From: JOPF136 sp963773835
GTDB lineage: Bacteria > Acidobacteriota > Terriglobia > Acidiferrales > UBA7541
Assembly (NCBI GenBank): GCA_963773835.1
Contig: CAVZCQ010000004.1
Span: forward strand, 1,116,001 to 1,180,000
DNA: 64,000 bases
Direction of reading: 5' to 3'
Positions 42,974 through 52,425 of this stretch are shown here, piece by piece; within the stretch, counting starts at the first letter, position 1; the number at the start of each line of letters is the position of its first letter. The position numbers were made by a program, and so were the translations under genes. Under the pieces are notes generated by a model, which worked only from the letters and a program-made list of their open reading frames with translations, made no database searches and was not told the origin of the DNA.

Positions 42974-43015
42974 TATAATCTTCTGATGCGCGCCACTCGG
43001 CAGAGCGCGCTGTAA
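42974..43015 (+). promoter_or_regulatory. Perfect -10 element and leaderless 9-codon frame before uvrB
   Basis: TATAAT at 42974-42979, six bases, then ATG 42986 opening MRATRQSAL and stopping at TAA 43013-43015, two bases before the uvrB ATG. uvrB has no ribosome site, so translation may depend on reinitiation from this mini-frame. No good -35 box is visible. Confidence 0.45.
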
Positions 43016-43017
43016 CC

Positions 43018-45108
43018 ATGCCCTTCAAACTGTTCAGCGAATACGAGCCGCGGGGCGACCAGCCGGAGGCCATCGCCGGGCTGGCCCGCGGGGTCGAGGC
43101 GGGGGACCGGCACCAGGTGCTGCTGGGGGTGACCGGGTCGGGCAAAACGTTTACGATGGCGAAACTCATCGAGCAGACCCAGCGGCCCACGCTGGTCCTG
43201 GCGCACAACAAAACGCTGGCGGCGCAGCTCTACCACGAATTCCGGCACTTTTTCCCGCAGAACGCCGTGGAATATTTCGTGAGCTACTACGACTACTACC
43301 AGCCGGAGGCGTACATGCCCGCTTCCGACACGTACATCGAAAAGGAAGCCACGATCAACGACGAACTGGACAAACTGCGCATGAGCGCGACGCGGTCGCT
43401 CTTCGAGCGGCGGGACGTGGTGATCGTCGCTTCCGTTTCCTGCATATACGGCATCGGGTCGCCGGATGCGTATTACGGCATGCTGCTGATGGTGGAGACG
43501 GGGCAAACGATCACGCGGGAGCAGATCCTGCGGAAACTGGTGGAGATCCAGTACGAGCGCGCGGAGGACATGCGGCGGGGCACATTCCGCGTGCGCGGGG
43601 ACGCCATCGATATTCTTCCGGCCTACGACGATTTTGCGTACCGGATCGAACTGTGGGGCGACCGCGTGGAATCACTGCGGCAGATCGATCCGCTGACCGG
43701 GCGGGTGCGGCCGGGGGCGGAAAACCTTTCGCGCGCGACCATCTTTCCGAAGACGCATTACGTGCTGCCGCAGGCGCAGAAAGAGCGCGCCATCGAAACC
43801 ATCCTGGAAGAGCTGGAGTGGTGGAAAGCGGAACTGGAAAAGCAGGGGAAATTCATCGAGGCGCAGAGGGTGGCGCAGCGCACCATGTTCGACGTGGAGA
43901 TGATGCGCACGATCGGCTACTGCCACGGGATCGAGAACTACTCGCGGCACATGTCCGGCCGGCTGCCGGGCGAGGCGCCACCGACGCTGCTGGACTACAT
44001 GCCGCAGGACTACCTGGTGTTCATCGACGAGTCGCACCAGACGGTGCCGCAGCTCCACGGCATGTACCACGGCGACCGCTCGCGCAAACAGACGCTGGTG
44101 GAGCACGGCTTCCGCATGCCCTCGGCGCTGGACAACCGGCCGCTGACGTTCGAGGAATTCGATCACCGGACGAACCAGATCATTTACGTTTCGGCAACGC
44201 CAGCGGCGTACGAGTTGACGAAATCCGGCGGAGTGGTGGTGGAGCAACTGATCCGGCCCACCGGGCTGGTGGACCCGGAAGTGGAAGTGCGGCCGGTGCG
44301 CGGTCAGGTGGACGACCTGCTGGAGGAAATCCGCAAACGGGCGGAACGGAACGAGCGGGTGCTGGTGACCACGCTGACGAAACGAATGGCGGAAGACCTG
44401 GCGCAATATTTCACGGAAATCAGCGTGCGCTGCCGGTACCTGCACTCGGAGGTGGAGACGCTGGAGCGGGTGCGCATCCTGCGGGACCTGCGGCGGGGCG
44501 AGTTCGACGTGCTGATCGGGATCAACCTGCTTCGCGAAGGGCTGGATTTGCCGGAGGTATCGCTGGTGGCGATTCTGGACGCGGACAAAGAGGGGTATTT
44601 GCGGAGCGCGACGGCGCTCATCCAGACGGTGGGGCGCGCGGCGCGGCACCTGAGCGGAAAGGCGATTCTCTACGCCGACCGGATCACCGGGTCGATGCAG
44701 CAGGCGCTGGACGAGACGAACCGGCGGCGCGCCAAACAGACGGCGTATAACGCGGAGCACGGGATCACGCCGCAAAGCATCGTGAAAGCGGTGGACATGC
44801 AGCTCGCGGCGGTGGTGGAGGCGGATTACGTGACCGTGCCGCTCGACGCGCCGGAGCTGGACACGATCGCGGACGAGGCGGCGCTCCAGCAGGCCATCAC
44901 GCAGCTCGAAACGCAGATGCGGGAAGCCGCGGCGAAATTCGAGTTCGAGCGCGCGGCGCAAATCCGCGACCGCATGCGCGCGCTAAAACAGAAAAGCCTG
45001 AGCGAACTGTTCTCGCTTCCGGCCGAGCCCGCGCCGGCCGCGCTCGTCCCTGCTCCTGCAGTTCTTCCCGCGCCGATTCGCGCTGCCGCACGCGGCAAAC
45101 GCCGTTGA
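43018..45108 (+). CDS. uvrB: Excinuclease ABC subunit B
   Basis: 696 aa, full length. Helicase-like: Walker A GVTGSGKTFTMAKLI, the beta-hairpin region FVSYYDYYQPEAYMPASDTY, DEAD-type motif FIDESHQT, motif VSATPAAYEL, motif VI QTVGRAARH, and the C-terminal UVR domain FEFERAAQIRDRMRALK that contacts UvrC. UvrB verifies damage and loads UvrC in nucleotide excision repair. ATG 43018 gives the usual MPFKLFSEYEPRGDQPEAI start. No other uvr gene is adjacent. Confidence 0.98.
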   Translation: MPFKLFSEYEPRGDQPEAIAGLARGVEAGDRHQVLLGVTGSGKTFTMAKLIEQTQRPTLVLAHNKTLAAQLYHEFRHFFPQNAVEYFVSYYDYYQPEAYMPASDTYIEKEATINDELDKLRMSATRSLFERRDVVIVASVSCIYGIGSPDAYYGMLLMVETGQTITREQILRKLVEIQYERAEDMRRGTFRVRGDAIDILPAYDDFAYRIELWGDRVESLRQIDPLTGRVRPGAENLSRATIFPKTHYVLPQAQKERAIETILEELEWWKAELEKQGKFIEAQRVAQRTMFDVEMMRTIGYCHGIENYSRHMSGRLPGEAPPTLLDYMPQDYLVFIDESHQTVPQLHGMYHGDRSRKQTLVEHGFRMPSALDNRPLTFEEFDHRTNQIIYVSATPAAYELTKSGGVVVEQLIRPTGLVDPEVEVRPVRGQVDDLLEEIRKRAERNERVLVTTLTKRMAEDLAQYFTEISVRCRYLHSEVETLERVRILRDLRRGEFDVLIGINLLREGLDLPEVSLVAILDADKEGYLRSATALIQTVGRAARHLSGKAILYADRITGSMQQALDETNRRRAKQTAYNAEHGITPQSIVKAVDMQLAAVVEADYVTVPLDAPELDTIADEAALQQAITQLETQMREAAAKFEFERAAQIRDRMRALKQKSLSELFSLPAEPAPAALVPAPAVLPAPIRAAARGKRR

Positions 45109-45122
45109 AGAGACAATCATTC

Positions 45123-45157
45123 CCCGTGCCTCTCCTCATCCACAAAGAGAGCACGGG
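45123..45157. terminator. Possible bidirectional terminator between uvrB and asmA-like gene
   Basis: CCCGTGC (45123-45129) pairs with GCACGGG (45151-45157); CTCTC/GAGA extends the stem with a bulge. It lies between convergent genes. No long T run is present. Confidence 0.45.
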
Positions 45158-45323
45158 ACTCACGCGCCTGGTTTAGGTCAGCAAGAACCCGTTTGTCACC
45201 ATGCGGGAAGCGCGTTTGCGGTGCGCCCAGCACAACATGCAACCGGACTATTAACCAGTAGGCGTGGGTTCCCGGCATCCCCATCCGCATTGAAATCGTG
45301 GCAGGACACAGGCGCGGCGGGCA

Positions 45324-47939
45324 TCAGGGGGAAGGCGGCTGCGCGGCGAGAATCCGGGGCGCAGCCAGGGTGCCCGAGAGGCGCACGGAATCGGCCGCTT
45401 CGCCGCGTGGCCCGTGCGTTTTCCCGGCGCGCGTCTGGGCCGGCGTAAAGGCCAGATCCAGCTCCCCTTGATAGTTCACGCTGCCGTTCGCATCCGCCTC
45501 GCTTTCCGGGAAATTCACGCGCAACCGTTCGATGCGCGCGCGGCCCGAGGAAAAGGAAAAATCCGCGAGAACATCCCGCAGGGCGGTGCGTCCGGGCCGC
45601 AACTCACCGGAGGCGAGGGATTCGGGAAGGTCGAGAGTCAATACAGCGGCGGAGCGCACTTCCGCGCGACCGGTGCCCGCGAGGCTGGCCAGCAGGGCCG
45701 TTCGCGTCCATCCACTGGCCATCAATTCCACGTGGCCGGCGCCGGTGCCGGTGCAACAGCCGCGAGTGGAAACGGCCAGCGCGGCGATCGGCGCGACGCG
45801 CACTCCCTGAAAATCAGCGCGGGCAGCGTAGCGCGGCTGCTCGCCGAAATCCGCACGCACCTCGCCGCGCACGCGCCCGCCCGCCAATTCCGCCTCCGCG
45901 CCCTCGAGCGCGACTTCGCGCTCGCCGACGGACAGATGGCCCTTCACGCGGTCAAATTCGAGGCGGCCGACGGCGAGCGTTGCGGCCGTGATGGCGCCTT
46001 CTCCGCGCAGCCATGCGGGCCACGGCGGCGCTTCAAGCGCCAGGGTGGCCGCGGCCTGCGCCGGCAAAATGCGCGAGAGCAGGCTGGTATCGTCCGCGGC
46101 GCGGCTGGAGAACCCGCCGACGAGCAACGCGGGGTTCAGCCGGTCTGTGGCGAGGGAAAATTCCCATGGCCCGGCGAGCGTCGGGGCGGCGAGAGAGCCA
46201 GACCAGTCTGTGCCGAAGGCTTTCGCCGCAGCGAGCTGCACGCGCCGGCTTCCAGGGAGAAAATCCACGCGCGCTTTTCCCACTGTGATGGCGGAGCGGA
46301 GCAGGCCGCCGGACACGCCAACGTCGTCGAGCGCCAGCATTCCTGTGGTGGCGACGCGCCACGGCCGTGCGGCGCCCTTCCAGGCGAGCCGGGCGGAGAG
46401 AGAGCCGGAAACGCGCAGCGGGTTTGCCGGAGCGGAAAGCCCGAGAGCGGCCAGAGCGCTGGAGAATTCAGCCAGATGTGCCGTGCCGCCCGCGAGGCTC
46501 GCTTCAAACGGGTATCCCGGCGCCCAACGGGCGCGGCCCGCGAGACGCAGACCGGAATCGTCGTCGCCCGCGGCCAATTGCAATTCCACGAGGCGGGCGC
46601 CCTTCGCATCGGCCTCCAGAACGGAGCGGCGGAGCTCGACAGGACGCCGTTCGCCCAGAACGTTCAGCCGCGCGCCCGTAGTTGCCAACGTGGCGTGGAC
46701 AATGCGCACGGGCCAGCCTTGCAGCTCGACGTCCGCGCCCAGGAACCCTTCCACGGACGTGCCGGGCCGCACACCGGGATGGAAGGCGCGATACCAGACC
46801 AGCAAATCGTCCAGGTGGATGCTGGCAGAAAGCACGCGGAGCGAGGCGCGCGCGTCCTGACCCAACCGGAAAGATGCGGTGCCGCGCAGACTCGAACGGC
46901 GGGCCTCCAGGAGGATTTGCCGGCATTCCCACTCGCGGCGATCCGCCGAGCCCACCGCATCCACCGCCAGGTTCAGCGCCGGCGGCCCCGGCTGGAGCGG
47001 AAGGTCCCAGCGGTGAACGTCGGCCAGGCGGAGAGTGCCGGAAATTTTCCAGCTCGGCGCTGCGGATGGGGCTCCGGCCGCCCCGCTCTCCGTCCGGCCT
47101 GCCGACGGGCCACCGCCGGGAAGAGCCGCCGGCGGGGTGCGGCTGAATTGTCCCGTGAGCGTTCCTTCCAGCGAGCCGCGCACGCCGTAATCGTTTGCGG
47201 AGATGAGCCGGAGCGCATCGGAGAGCGACGCGCTCGTCCATTGGAGGGAAAAATCCGCGGGGAGCGCAGAGGCAGCCGCGGCGAAGGCCGCCACAGGAAT
47301 GGTGCCTGCAAACCGGAGGGTGCCCGCGTCCTGCAGCGTGACTCCAGCGCGGTAAGGCTGGGCATCGAAAGAGATATTCCAGCGTCCGTCCGCCGCGGAA
47401 GAGATCCGGCCATTCACGTCGGCGAGAGCAAAAGCCAGTTTATCCGCGCCTCGCTTGAAGTTGATTCTGCCGTTGCTGATCGAGACTGCGTCCACGTGAC
47501 CGCCGGCAGCGGAGCCGGAAGAGCCCCGAAGGGCGGGCGAGGGCGCGGCCCAGGCCACGAAATTCCAGCGACCGTCGGGCGCACGAACCAGGTTGAGGCT
47601 GGGGCGGTTGAAGCTGTAGCGCGAGAACTCCAGGCGTCCGCCGAGGAGGGCGCGCCAGCGGGGCGTGGCGGAAAGCCGGTCGGCGCGCAGCACGAATTCG
47701 TAGCCGAACTGCGGGTCTTCGGCCACGGTAATGTAGTGGGCCTCGAGGCGGAGCCCGCTCCAGACGCTCAGTCCGAAATGCCCCACGGTGACCGGGCGGC
47801 CAAACGCGCGTTCCAGGCGCGCGCGCAGCACGGCGTGGACGCGGGGCAGGCGCAGGGCCAGCGTCAGGCTGCCCTGCGCCGCCAGTACCGCCGCGAGCAA
47901 CAGAGCCAGACGCCGCAATCGTAGGCGCGTGCGTGCCAT
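45324..47939 (-). CDS. AsmA family protein
   Basis: 871 aa. An N-terminal signal anchor (RLRRLALLLAAVLAAQGSLT) is followed by the AsmA-type opening: RLERAFGRPVTVGHFGLSVW, SGLRLEAHYITVAEDPQFG. The rest is long repetitive beta-rich sequence typical of bridge-like lipid transfer proteins of the AsmA/TamB/YdbH clan. These span the periplasm and help move phospholipids to the outer membrane. It is last in a minus-strand run after rnc and lepB. The MlaF-like ATPase elsewhere in the window points to the same process. Confidence 0.85.
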   Translation of the reverse strand: MARTRLRLRRLALLLAAVLAAQGSLTLALRLPRVHAVLRARLERAFGRPVTVGHFGLSVWSGLRLEAHYITVAEDPQFGYEFVLRADRLSATPRWRALLGGRLEFSRYSFNRPSLNLVRAPDGRWNFVAWAAPSPALRGSSGSAAGGHVDAVSISNGRINFKRGADKLAFALADVNGRISSAADGRWNISFDAQPYRAGVTLQDAGTLRFAGTIPVAAFAAAASALPADFSLQWTSASLSDALRLISANDYGVRGSLEGTLTGQFSRTPPAALPGGGPSAGRTESGAAGAPSAAPSWKISGTLRLADVHRWDLPLQPGPPALNLAVDAVGSADRREWECRQILLEARRSSLRGTASFRLGQDARASLRVLSASIHLDDLLVWYRAFHPGVRPGTSVEGFLGADVELQGWPVRIVHATLATTGARLNVLGERRPVELRRSVLEADAKGARLVELQLAAGDDDSGLRLAGRARWAPGYPFEASLAGGTAHLAEFSSALAALGLSAPANPLRVSGSLSARLAWKGAARPWRVATTGMLALDDVGVSGGLLRSAITVGKARVDFLPGSRRVQLAAAKAFGTDWSGSLAAPTLAGPWEFSLATDRLNPALLVGGFSSRAADDTSLLSRILPAQAAATLALEAPPWPAWLRGEGAITAATLAVGRLEFDRVKGHLSVGEREVALEGAEAELAGGRVRGEVRADFGEQPRYAARADFQGVRVAPIAALAVSTRGCCTGTGAGHVELMASGWTRTALLASLAGTGRAEVRSAAVLTLDLPESLASGELRPGRTALRDVLADFSFSSGRARIERLRVNFPESEADANGSVNYQGELDLAFTPAQTRAGKTHGPRGEAADSVRLSGTLAAPRILAAQPPSP

Positions 47940-48018
47940 GTCAGGTGGATTCCGCTCCGGAGCGCCCGGGAGCGCAGAGAGTTTAGGCGGTCCCGAGGCT
48001 GCGAAACGCGCAAAACGC

Positions 48019-48840
48019 TCAGTGCACCAGATGAAACATGCGGCTCCAGCGCGTGCGAGACGGAAAATGGAGAAGCACGTCGATCACGCTGGCGACGCCG
48101 CCGGAAAGCGACTGGTCCGGGGCCTCGTCGGCCGCGGAATTCACGGACCAATAGATGAACATGGGGCGCCCCATGATGGCGTCTTCGTCCACAAACCCCC
48201 AGTAGCGGCTGTCCCAGCTCCGTTCGCGATTGTCGCCCATGGCGAAGTATTTGTGAGGGGGAACGGTGAGTTCGCCGTTGTGGATGAACTGGAACATTTG
48301 TGCGCGCCATTCCTTCTCCACCATGCCGGAGGGGATGTAGGCGTTGGGGCCGGGCGCGGGAGGGAAATTGTCGCCGTAGGGCTCCGAGAACCCCTCGGGA
48401 CGGTAGGCGTACGGCTCGGTGAGCAGGCGGCCGTTGATGTTCACGAACTGGTCCACGATTTTCAGGCGGTCGCCCGGAAGGCCGATGACGCGCTTCACGT
48501 AGTTGGTGTGATCCGCGAAGGGGAATTTGAAGACGATGATGTCGCCGCGATGGATCGGACGGTAGGGCAGCACGCGGTCGTACCAGGCGCCGTTCCCGCC
48601 AAAAATGAATTTGTTCACCAGCAAATGGTCTCCCACGAGCAGGGTCGGCTCCATGGAAGGAGTGGGAATGCGATAGGCCTGAAGAATGAAACTGGTGAAA
48701 AAGAGAGCCAGGATGACCGTGACGAGCAGCGATTCGGCATACTCGAGGAACACGGAATGGCGCGGCCCACCAGCAGGGAAGGCCGCAGCCGCCGTTTCGG
48801 GTTTTTCGCTCACTGCCTGGTGTCCCACCCGCGACCTCAC
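48019..48840 (-). CDS. lepB: Signal peptidase I
   Basis: 273 aa. One membrane helix (SLLVTVILALFFTSFILQAY), then catalytic Ser62 in TPSMEPTLLVGD and Lys116 in YVKRVIGLPGD, and box E MGDNRERSWDSRYWGF. It removes signal peptides of exported proteins. GTG 48840 overlaps the rnc stop codon (GTGA), suggesting coupling; GTG 48813 (SEKPETA...) is the alternative start. rnc-lepB neighbourhoods are common. Confidence 0.96.
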   Translation of the reverse strand: MRSRVGHQAVSEKPETAAAAFPAGGPRHSVFLEYAESLLVTVILALFFTSFILQAYRIPTPSMEPTLLVGDHLLVNKFIFGGNGAWYDRVLPYRPIHRGDIIVFKFPFADHTNYVKRVIGLPGDRLKIVDQFVNINGRLLTEPYAYRPEGFSEPYGDNFPPAPGPNAYIPSGMVEKEWRAQMFQFIHNGELTVPPHKYFAMGDNRERSWDSRYWGFVDEDAIMGRPMFIYWSVNSAADEAPDQSLSGGVASVIDVLLHFPSRTRWSRMFHLVH

Positions 48841-49556
48841 TTTTTTCGCGCAGGAGCCTTCTGGAGCGAATCGAGAGCGAGCCGCGCCGCCTCCAGCTCC
48901 GCCTGCTTCTTCGAGCGGCCTTCGGCGGAAGCCACCGGCTTTCCGCCCACGAGGAACTCCACGCGGAAGGTGCGCTCGTGCTCCGGACCGGAGCTGGCCA
49001 CGACCCGGTATTCACCGGGCTCGAGACGCAGGGCGCGCAGGCGCTCCTGGAGGGCCGACTTCGCGTCCGGCTCGCCGAGCGAGCCCAGCCCATCCCGGAG
49101 CGCCGGCTCCCACAGCGTTCGCAGGACGAACTGGCCGGCAGGCTCCGGCCCGCCATCGCGAAAGATTGCGGCCACTACGGCTTCATAGGCGTCCGCGAGC
49201 AACTTCGGCTTATCGCGGCCTCCGGTGCGGTCTTCCCCCGGCCCGAGCTGGAGGAAGCGGCCGAGCTCCAGCCGGCCCGCCACCGCAGAGAGCATCCTCG
49301 CACTCACCAGATGGGCCTTGGCGCGATTCAGCCGGCCCAGGCTCCATTCCGAAAACACATGGGTGAGCTGATCCGTGATGGTCAGTCCGACCACGGCGTC
49401 ACCGAGCAGTTCCAGGCGTTCGTTGGAAGCGGGCGCGCCGGATTCACGGGATTCGCCGTACCGCGAGCTATGCGTCATGGCCAGTTCGAGCCAGGCCGGA
49501 TCCCGAAAAACGTAGTCCAGCCGCTGTTCCAGCTCCGTGCGTTCGCTCGCCAGCAT
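48837..49556 (-). CDS. rnc: Ribonuclease III
   Basis: 239 aa from ATG 49556 (MLASERTELEQRL); a longer frame to 49691 is a shadow of the upstream gene. The RNase III signature NERLELLGDAVVGL has metal-ligand Glu46 and Asp53. The dsRNA-binding domain covers the last ~75 residues (DAKSALQERLRALRL, then GRSKKQAELEAARLAL). It processes rRNA precursors and structured mRNA. Four-base overlap with lepB downstream, 16-base gap to the upstream gene. Confidence 0.96.
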   Translation of the reverse strand: MLASERTELEQRLDYVFRDPAWLELAMTHSSRYGESRESGAPASNERLELLGDAVVGLTITDQLTHVFSEWSLGRLNRAKAHLVSARMLSAVAGRLELGRFLQLGPGEDRTGGRDKPKLLADAYEAVVAAIFRDGGPEPAGQFVLRTLWEPALRDGLGSLGEPDAKSALQERLRALRLEPGEYRVVASSGPEHERTFRVEFLVGGKPVASAEGRSKKQAELEAARLALDSLQKAPARKK

Positions 49557-49572
49557 GGCGCTAGCCCCAGCG

Positions 49573-50460
49573 TCAGGGTTTGGGGGCCGCTGCGGCAGCC
49601 TTTTTGGCGTCGTCCTCGCCCTTCTTGCAGCGCGCCTGCCATTGCGGGTCCCACTGCGCGGTCGCGCAATGGTCGAAGGCAGCGGCCGCATCCGAAAATT
49701 TCTTCAACTTCACTTCGCCGGTGCCGAGCAGGTAGAACTCGAGCGGGTCGGGGGTGGGATCGAGCTTCGAAGCCTGGTCGAGTTCGGCCACCGCCTCGGC
49801 CGTGTTTCCGCGAACGTAGGCCACCAAGCCCAGGCCGTAATGGGCGAGCCCGAGCTTTTCATTTTTCACTTTCGCAAACTGTTCGTCGGGCATGTCGGCG
49901 GGCTTCTGCATCCTGTCGAGAAGCTCGATGGCATGACGGGCCAGGTGCTCGGCCTGGGCGAGTTTCTGGTCGGCGTCGAGCGAGCGGGGGTCTACCGTGC
50001 GCGGGATGACGGTGCAGAGAATGGCGAGCACGTCCACGTTATCCGGGTTCTCAGCGATGGCCTTATTCCCGGTGGCCACCATCTTCGCCAAATCATGGTT
50101 GTTGAGATAGGCGTCCACCAGCTTGGAATAGACGGAGCTGCGGTAGCGGCTCGTGGCATACTTGGCCAGAAAAGCCTCTCCCTGCGAAATAGTCTGGGGG
50201 ACTTGCTGAGGGGGCAGATCGAAGAATGCCTTGTAGGCAGCCTCTTCCTCCTTGTTGACGGGCGGCTTCTCCGGCGCCGGGTTTTGTTGTCCCGCGGCGG
50301 GCTGCTGGGGCTGGCCCGCCGGGGGCGTTTGCTGGGACGGAGGAGGATTCGGCGGGGTGTCCTGCGCCGGGGCAGGGGGCGCAATGCAGAGCGCGAGCGC
50401 CAACCCCGCGGCTGCGGCCACGGCAAAAATTCCCCACTCCGAGCCGTTCACGTTTGTCAT
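49573..50460 (-). CDS. Secreted tetratricopeptide-like protein
   Basis: 295 aa from ATG 50460, with GGAG six bases upstream. Signal peptide (WGIFAVAAAAGLALALCIAPPAPAQ) followed by a Pro/Gln-rich linker, then helical repeats of TPR type: YKAFFDLPPQQVPQTISQGE, YSKLVDAYLNNHDLAKM, ATGNKAIAENPDNVDVLAIL, YGLGLVAYVRGNTAEAVAEL, YLLGTGEVKLKKFSDAAAAF. It is probably a periplasmic scaffold. It lies 68 bases downstream of another secreted repeat protein, likely in one operon with rnc and lepB. Confidence 0.82.
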   Translation of the reverse strand: MTNVNGSEWGIFAVAAAAGLALALCIAPPAPAQDTPPNPPPSQQTPPAGQPQQPAAGQQNPAPEKPPVNKEEEAAYKAFFDLPPQQVPQTISQGEAFLAKYATSRYRSSVYSKLVDAYLNNHDLAKMVATGNKAIAENPDNVDVLAILCTVIPRTVDPRSLDADQKLAQAEHLARHAIELLDRMQKPADMPDEQFAKVKNEKLGLAHYGLGLVAYVRGNTAEAVAELDQASKLDPTPDPLEFYLLGTGEVKLKKFSDAAAAFDHCATAQWDPQWQARCKKGEDDAKKAAAAAPKP

Positions 50461-50528
50461 AAAAATCTCCATGAGATGAGTTCCCGCTATTTTCAGGCGG
50501 GCGTTCCCACTGCGCTTGCTGCGAAGGC

Positions 50529-52154
50529 TCACGGCGACTTCTTCTTCGATCCGCTGGCGTCCAGGCCCCGCTGTGCCGCACTGCGCGCGCCCTCGGGAGC
50601 TCCGTCCACGGCCAGCGCCGCACGATATTCTACCCCGGCCTGCTCCCGGCGCCCTCGCTGTTCGTAAATGCGGCCCAGCCAGACGTGAGCCCAGGCCAGC
50701 GTCCGCGGGTCCGCTGGGTACACGCGGGGTTCGGCGGCGCCCGGCCCCGCGCCGAGCACCGTTCCCTGGGTGGCAGCTCCCGGACTGCTCAGTTCGCTGA
50801 CCACCTGTTCGAGCAGAGTTCTGCCGCGGTCCACTTCCCCATCGACGATGACGGCCACGGCCAGCCCGAACTGAGCGCGCGGCACGTCCGGATACTTCTC
50901 CAGCACGCGCTGGAACGTGGCGCGGGCCAGCCGGGTGTCCTTCTGCGCCAGTTGGCTCTCGCCTTCGATGAGCCAGCGCTCCAGCTCGCTTACTTCCTGG
51001 CGCGGGGGCTCGGCGTGCGGCGCGGCAGAGCGGACCGAGGCCTCGGACGCCGGAGCAAACTGGAGAGTGGCCAGGCGTTTTGCCTCTGCGTTCAAGTCAA
51101 TCTTCTGGATGAGCCGCGGGTAATATGCGCGCAGGCCATCCTCACCCTTTTCGTAGGCTCCGAGACTATTGTATATCGGCCGGATGAGCACGAACCCGTC
51201 GGCCTCCGCCGCAGCCAGCCACGCCTCCACTTGCACGTCCGGCGGGCGCTGGATCCGCAGCTCCACGGCCTTCACCAGGCACTCGTCGGTCAGCGCAATG
51301 ATGTCTTCCCGGAATGCGGTGGGAAGCCGCGGCGCCCGCGAAGCCACATCCAGAATCGCTTTGCGCCCGGCAACGGGCGGATGGTGGGAGAGCGCCAGCG
51401 GGTCGAGCAGGAAGTGGAGCAGAGAGTGCCGGATTTCATCCCGGGCGGTTTCGCGCGTGGGATCAATCACCAGGGCGTACCTCCCGCCATAGGTGCGGAA
51501 GTTGCTCCGCACGCCTACCAGCGGCTCGGTGAAAACGGTGAAGGTATGCTCGGGGGAGGGCTCGAGAATCAGCCGCATGTAGCCGGTTTCCAGTAGCGTC
51601 AGCTCCCTCAGGATGTGCCCGACGTCGTCTGCGTGCCGCTCGTAAATCGGCCGGACCCGCGCATACAGTTGCTCCACCTGTTGCTCGCTGTAATAGGCGG
51701 AGAGCAGAGCGTTGAATCCTTCGAGCGCAGCGGCATCCGGAGGAATGGCTTCCTGATCCACGTTGAAATTGAAACGCGGCGGTGGGCCGATGACCAGCGC
51801 GAAGGAAACATACCGCGAGAGTGTTTCTCCGGGATTCGCCAGTTCGTGATTGCGGTAGAACTGGCGCAGCGCATCCACGGCGGGGCCGTGCTGCTTCGCG
51901 ATCTCACGGCGGATGGCGGCCTCGAGCAGCGGCATCTCCGTTTCGGGAACGCCGGCCTCGTAGCCCCCCGCATGAGCGGCGCAAAGAACAGCAAACAGTT
52001 GAGGGTTCTGCTGGACGGTGATGGGGTCGAAGGACTCCGCGGGCGCCGGCGGACGGGGTTGCGGCGGCGCCGGCGGCGTTTGCTGCGCGGCGGCGGTCAA
52101 ACCGAGAATCCCAATTCCCAGCAGGAGGCCAAACGTGGTGCGTGCGTGTCGAAT
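50529..52154 (-). CDS. Secreted protein with C-terminal TPR-like repeats, apparent ATT start codon
   Basis: 541 aa if started at ATT 52154. The shortest standard start (TTG 52098-52100) would leave no signal peptide. Reading 18 codons further gives RHARTTFGLLLGIGILGLTA, then AAQQ, a clean signal peptide. Between the upstream stop and the TTG there is no ATG, GTG or TTG, but AGGGGGAT (plus 52161-52168) is eight bases before the ATT. The middle (~150-330) contains RDEIRHSLLHFLLDPLALSH and is unrecognised. The C-terminal third has TPR-like helices (RATFQRVLEKYPDVPRAQFG, AHVWLGRIYEQRGRREQAGV). Confidence 0.72.
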   Translation of the reverse strand: MRHARTTFGLLLGIGILGLTAAAQQTPPAPPQPRPPAPAESFDPITVQQNPQLFAVLCAAHAGGYEAGVPETEMPLLEAAIRREIAKQHGPAVDALRQFYRNHELANPGETLSRYVSFALVIGPPPRFNFNVDQEAIPPDAAALEGFNALLSAYYSEQQVEQLYARVRPIYERHADDVGHILRELTLLETGYMRLILEPSPEHTFTVFTEPLVGVRSNFRTYGGRYALVIDPTRETARDEIRHSLLHFLLDPLALSHHPPVAGRKAILDVASRAPRLPTAFREDIIALTDECLVKAVELRIQRPPDVQVEAWLAAAEADGFVLIRPIYNSLGAYEKGEDGLRAYYPRLIQKIDLNAEAKRLATLQFAPASEASVRSAAPHAEPPRQEVSELERWLIEGESQLAQKDTRLARATFQRVLEKYPDVPRAQFGLAVAVIVDGEVDRGRTLLEQVVSELSSPGAATQGTVLGAGPGAAEPRVYPADPRTLAWAHVWLGRIYEQRGRREQAGVEYRAALAVDGAPEGARSAAQRGLDASGSKKKSP

Positions 52155-52425
52155 GGAACGATCCCCCTGATCGAAGTCTGTGTCCTGCGGCGGGCGAGCC
52201 GAAGCGACTATCTCAATCTACTGGCCGCGTTCCCGCGAGTCAAGAAACCGGGACCGCACCCCGCTCGTTTTCGGGGTTGAGACGCCGGGGTGTGAGGAAT
52301 GGATGCTCCAGCCTGGGGTCAACCATTGGCGAGCAGGTGGGAGAAGAGGGGCCGGGAGCGGATACGGATGCTGGGCTGAAGCCGCGGCGCTACGAAAGGG
52401 CCGCACCGAGGGTCGAGTAAGCCAC

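Noticed and set aside
45414..47924. 836-codon plus-strand frame opposite the asmA-like gene
   Set aside because: It is a GC-bias shadow: it lacks motifs and mirrors the codon pattern of the real minus-strand gene.
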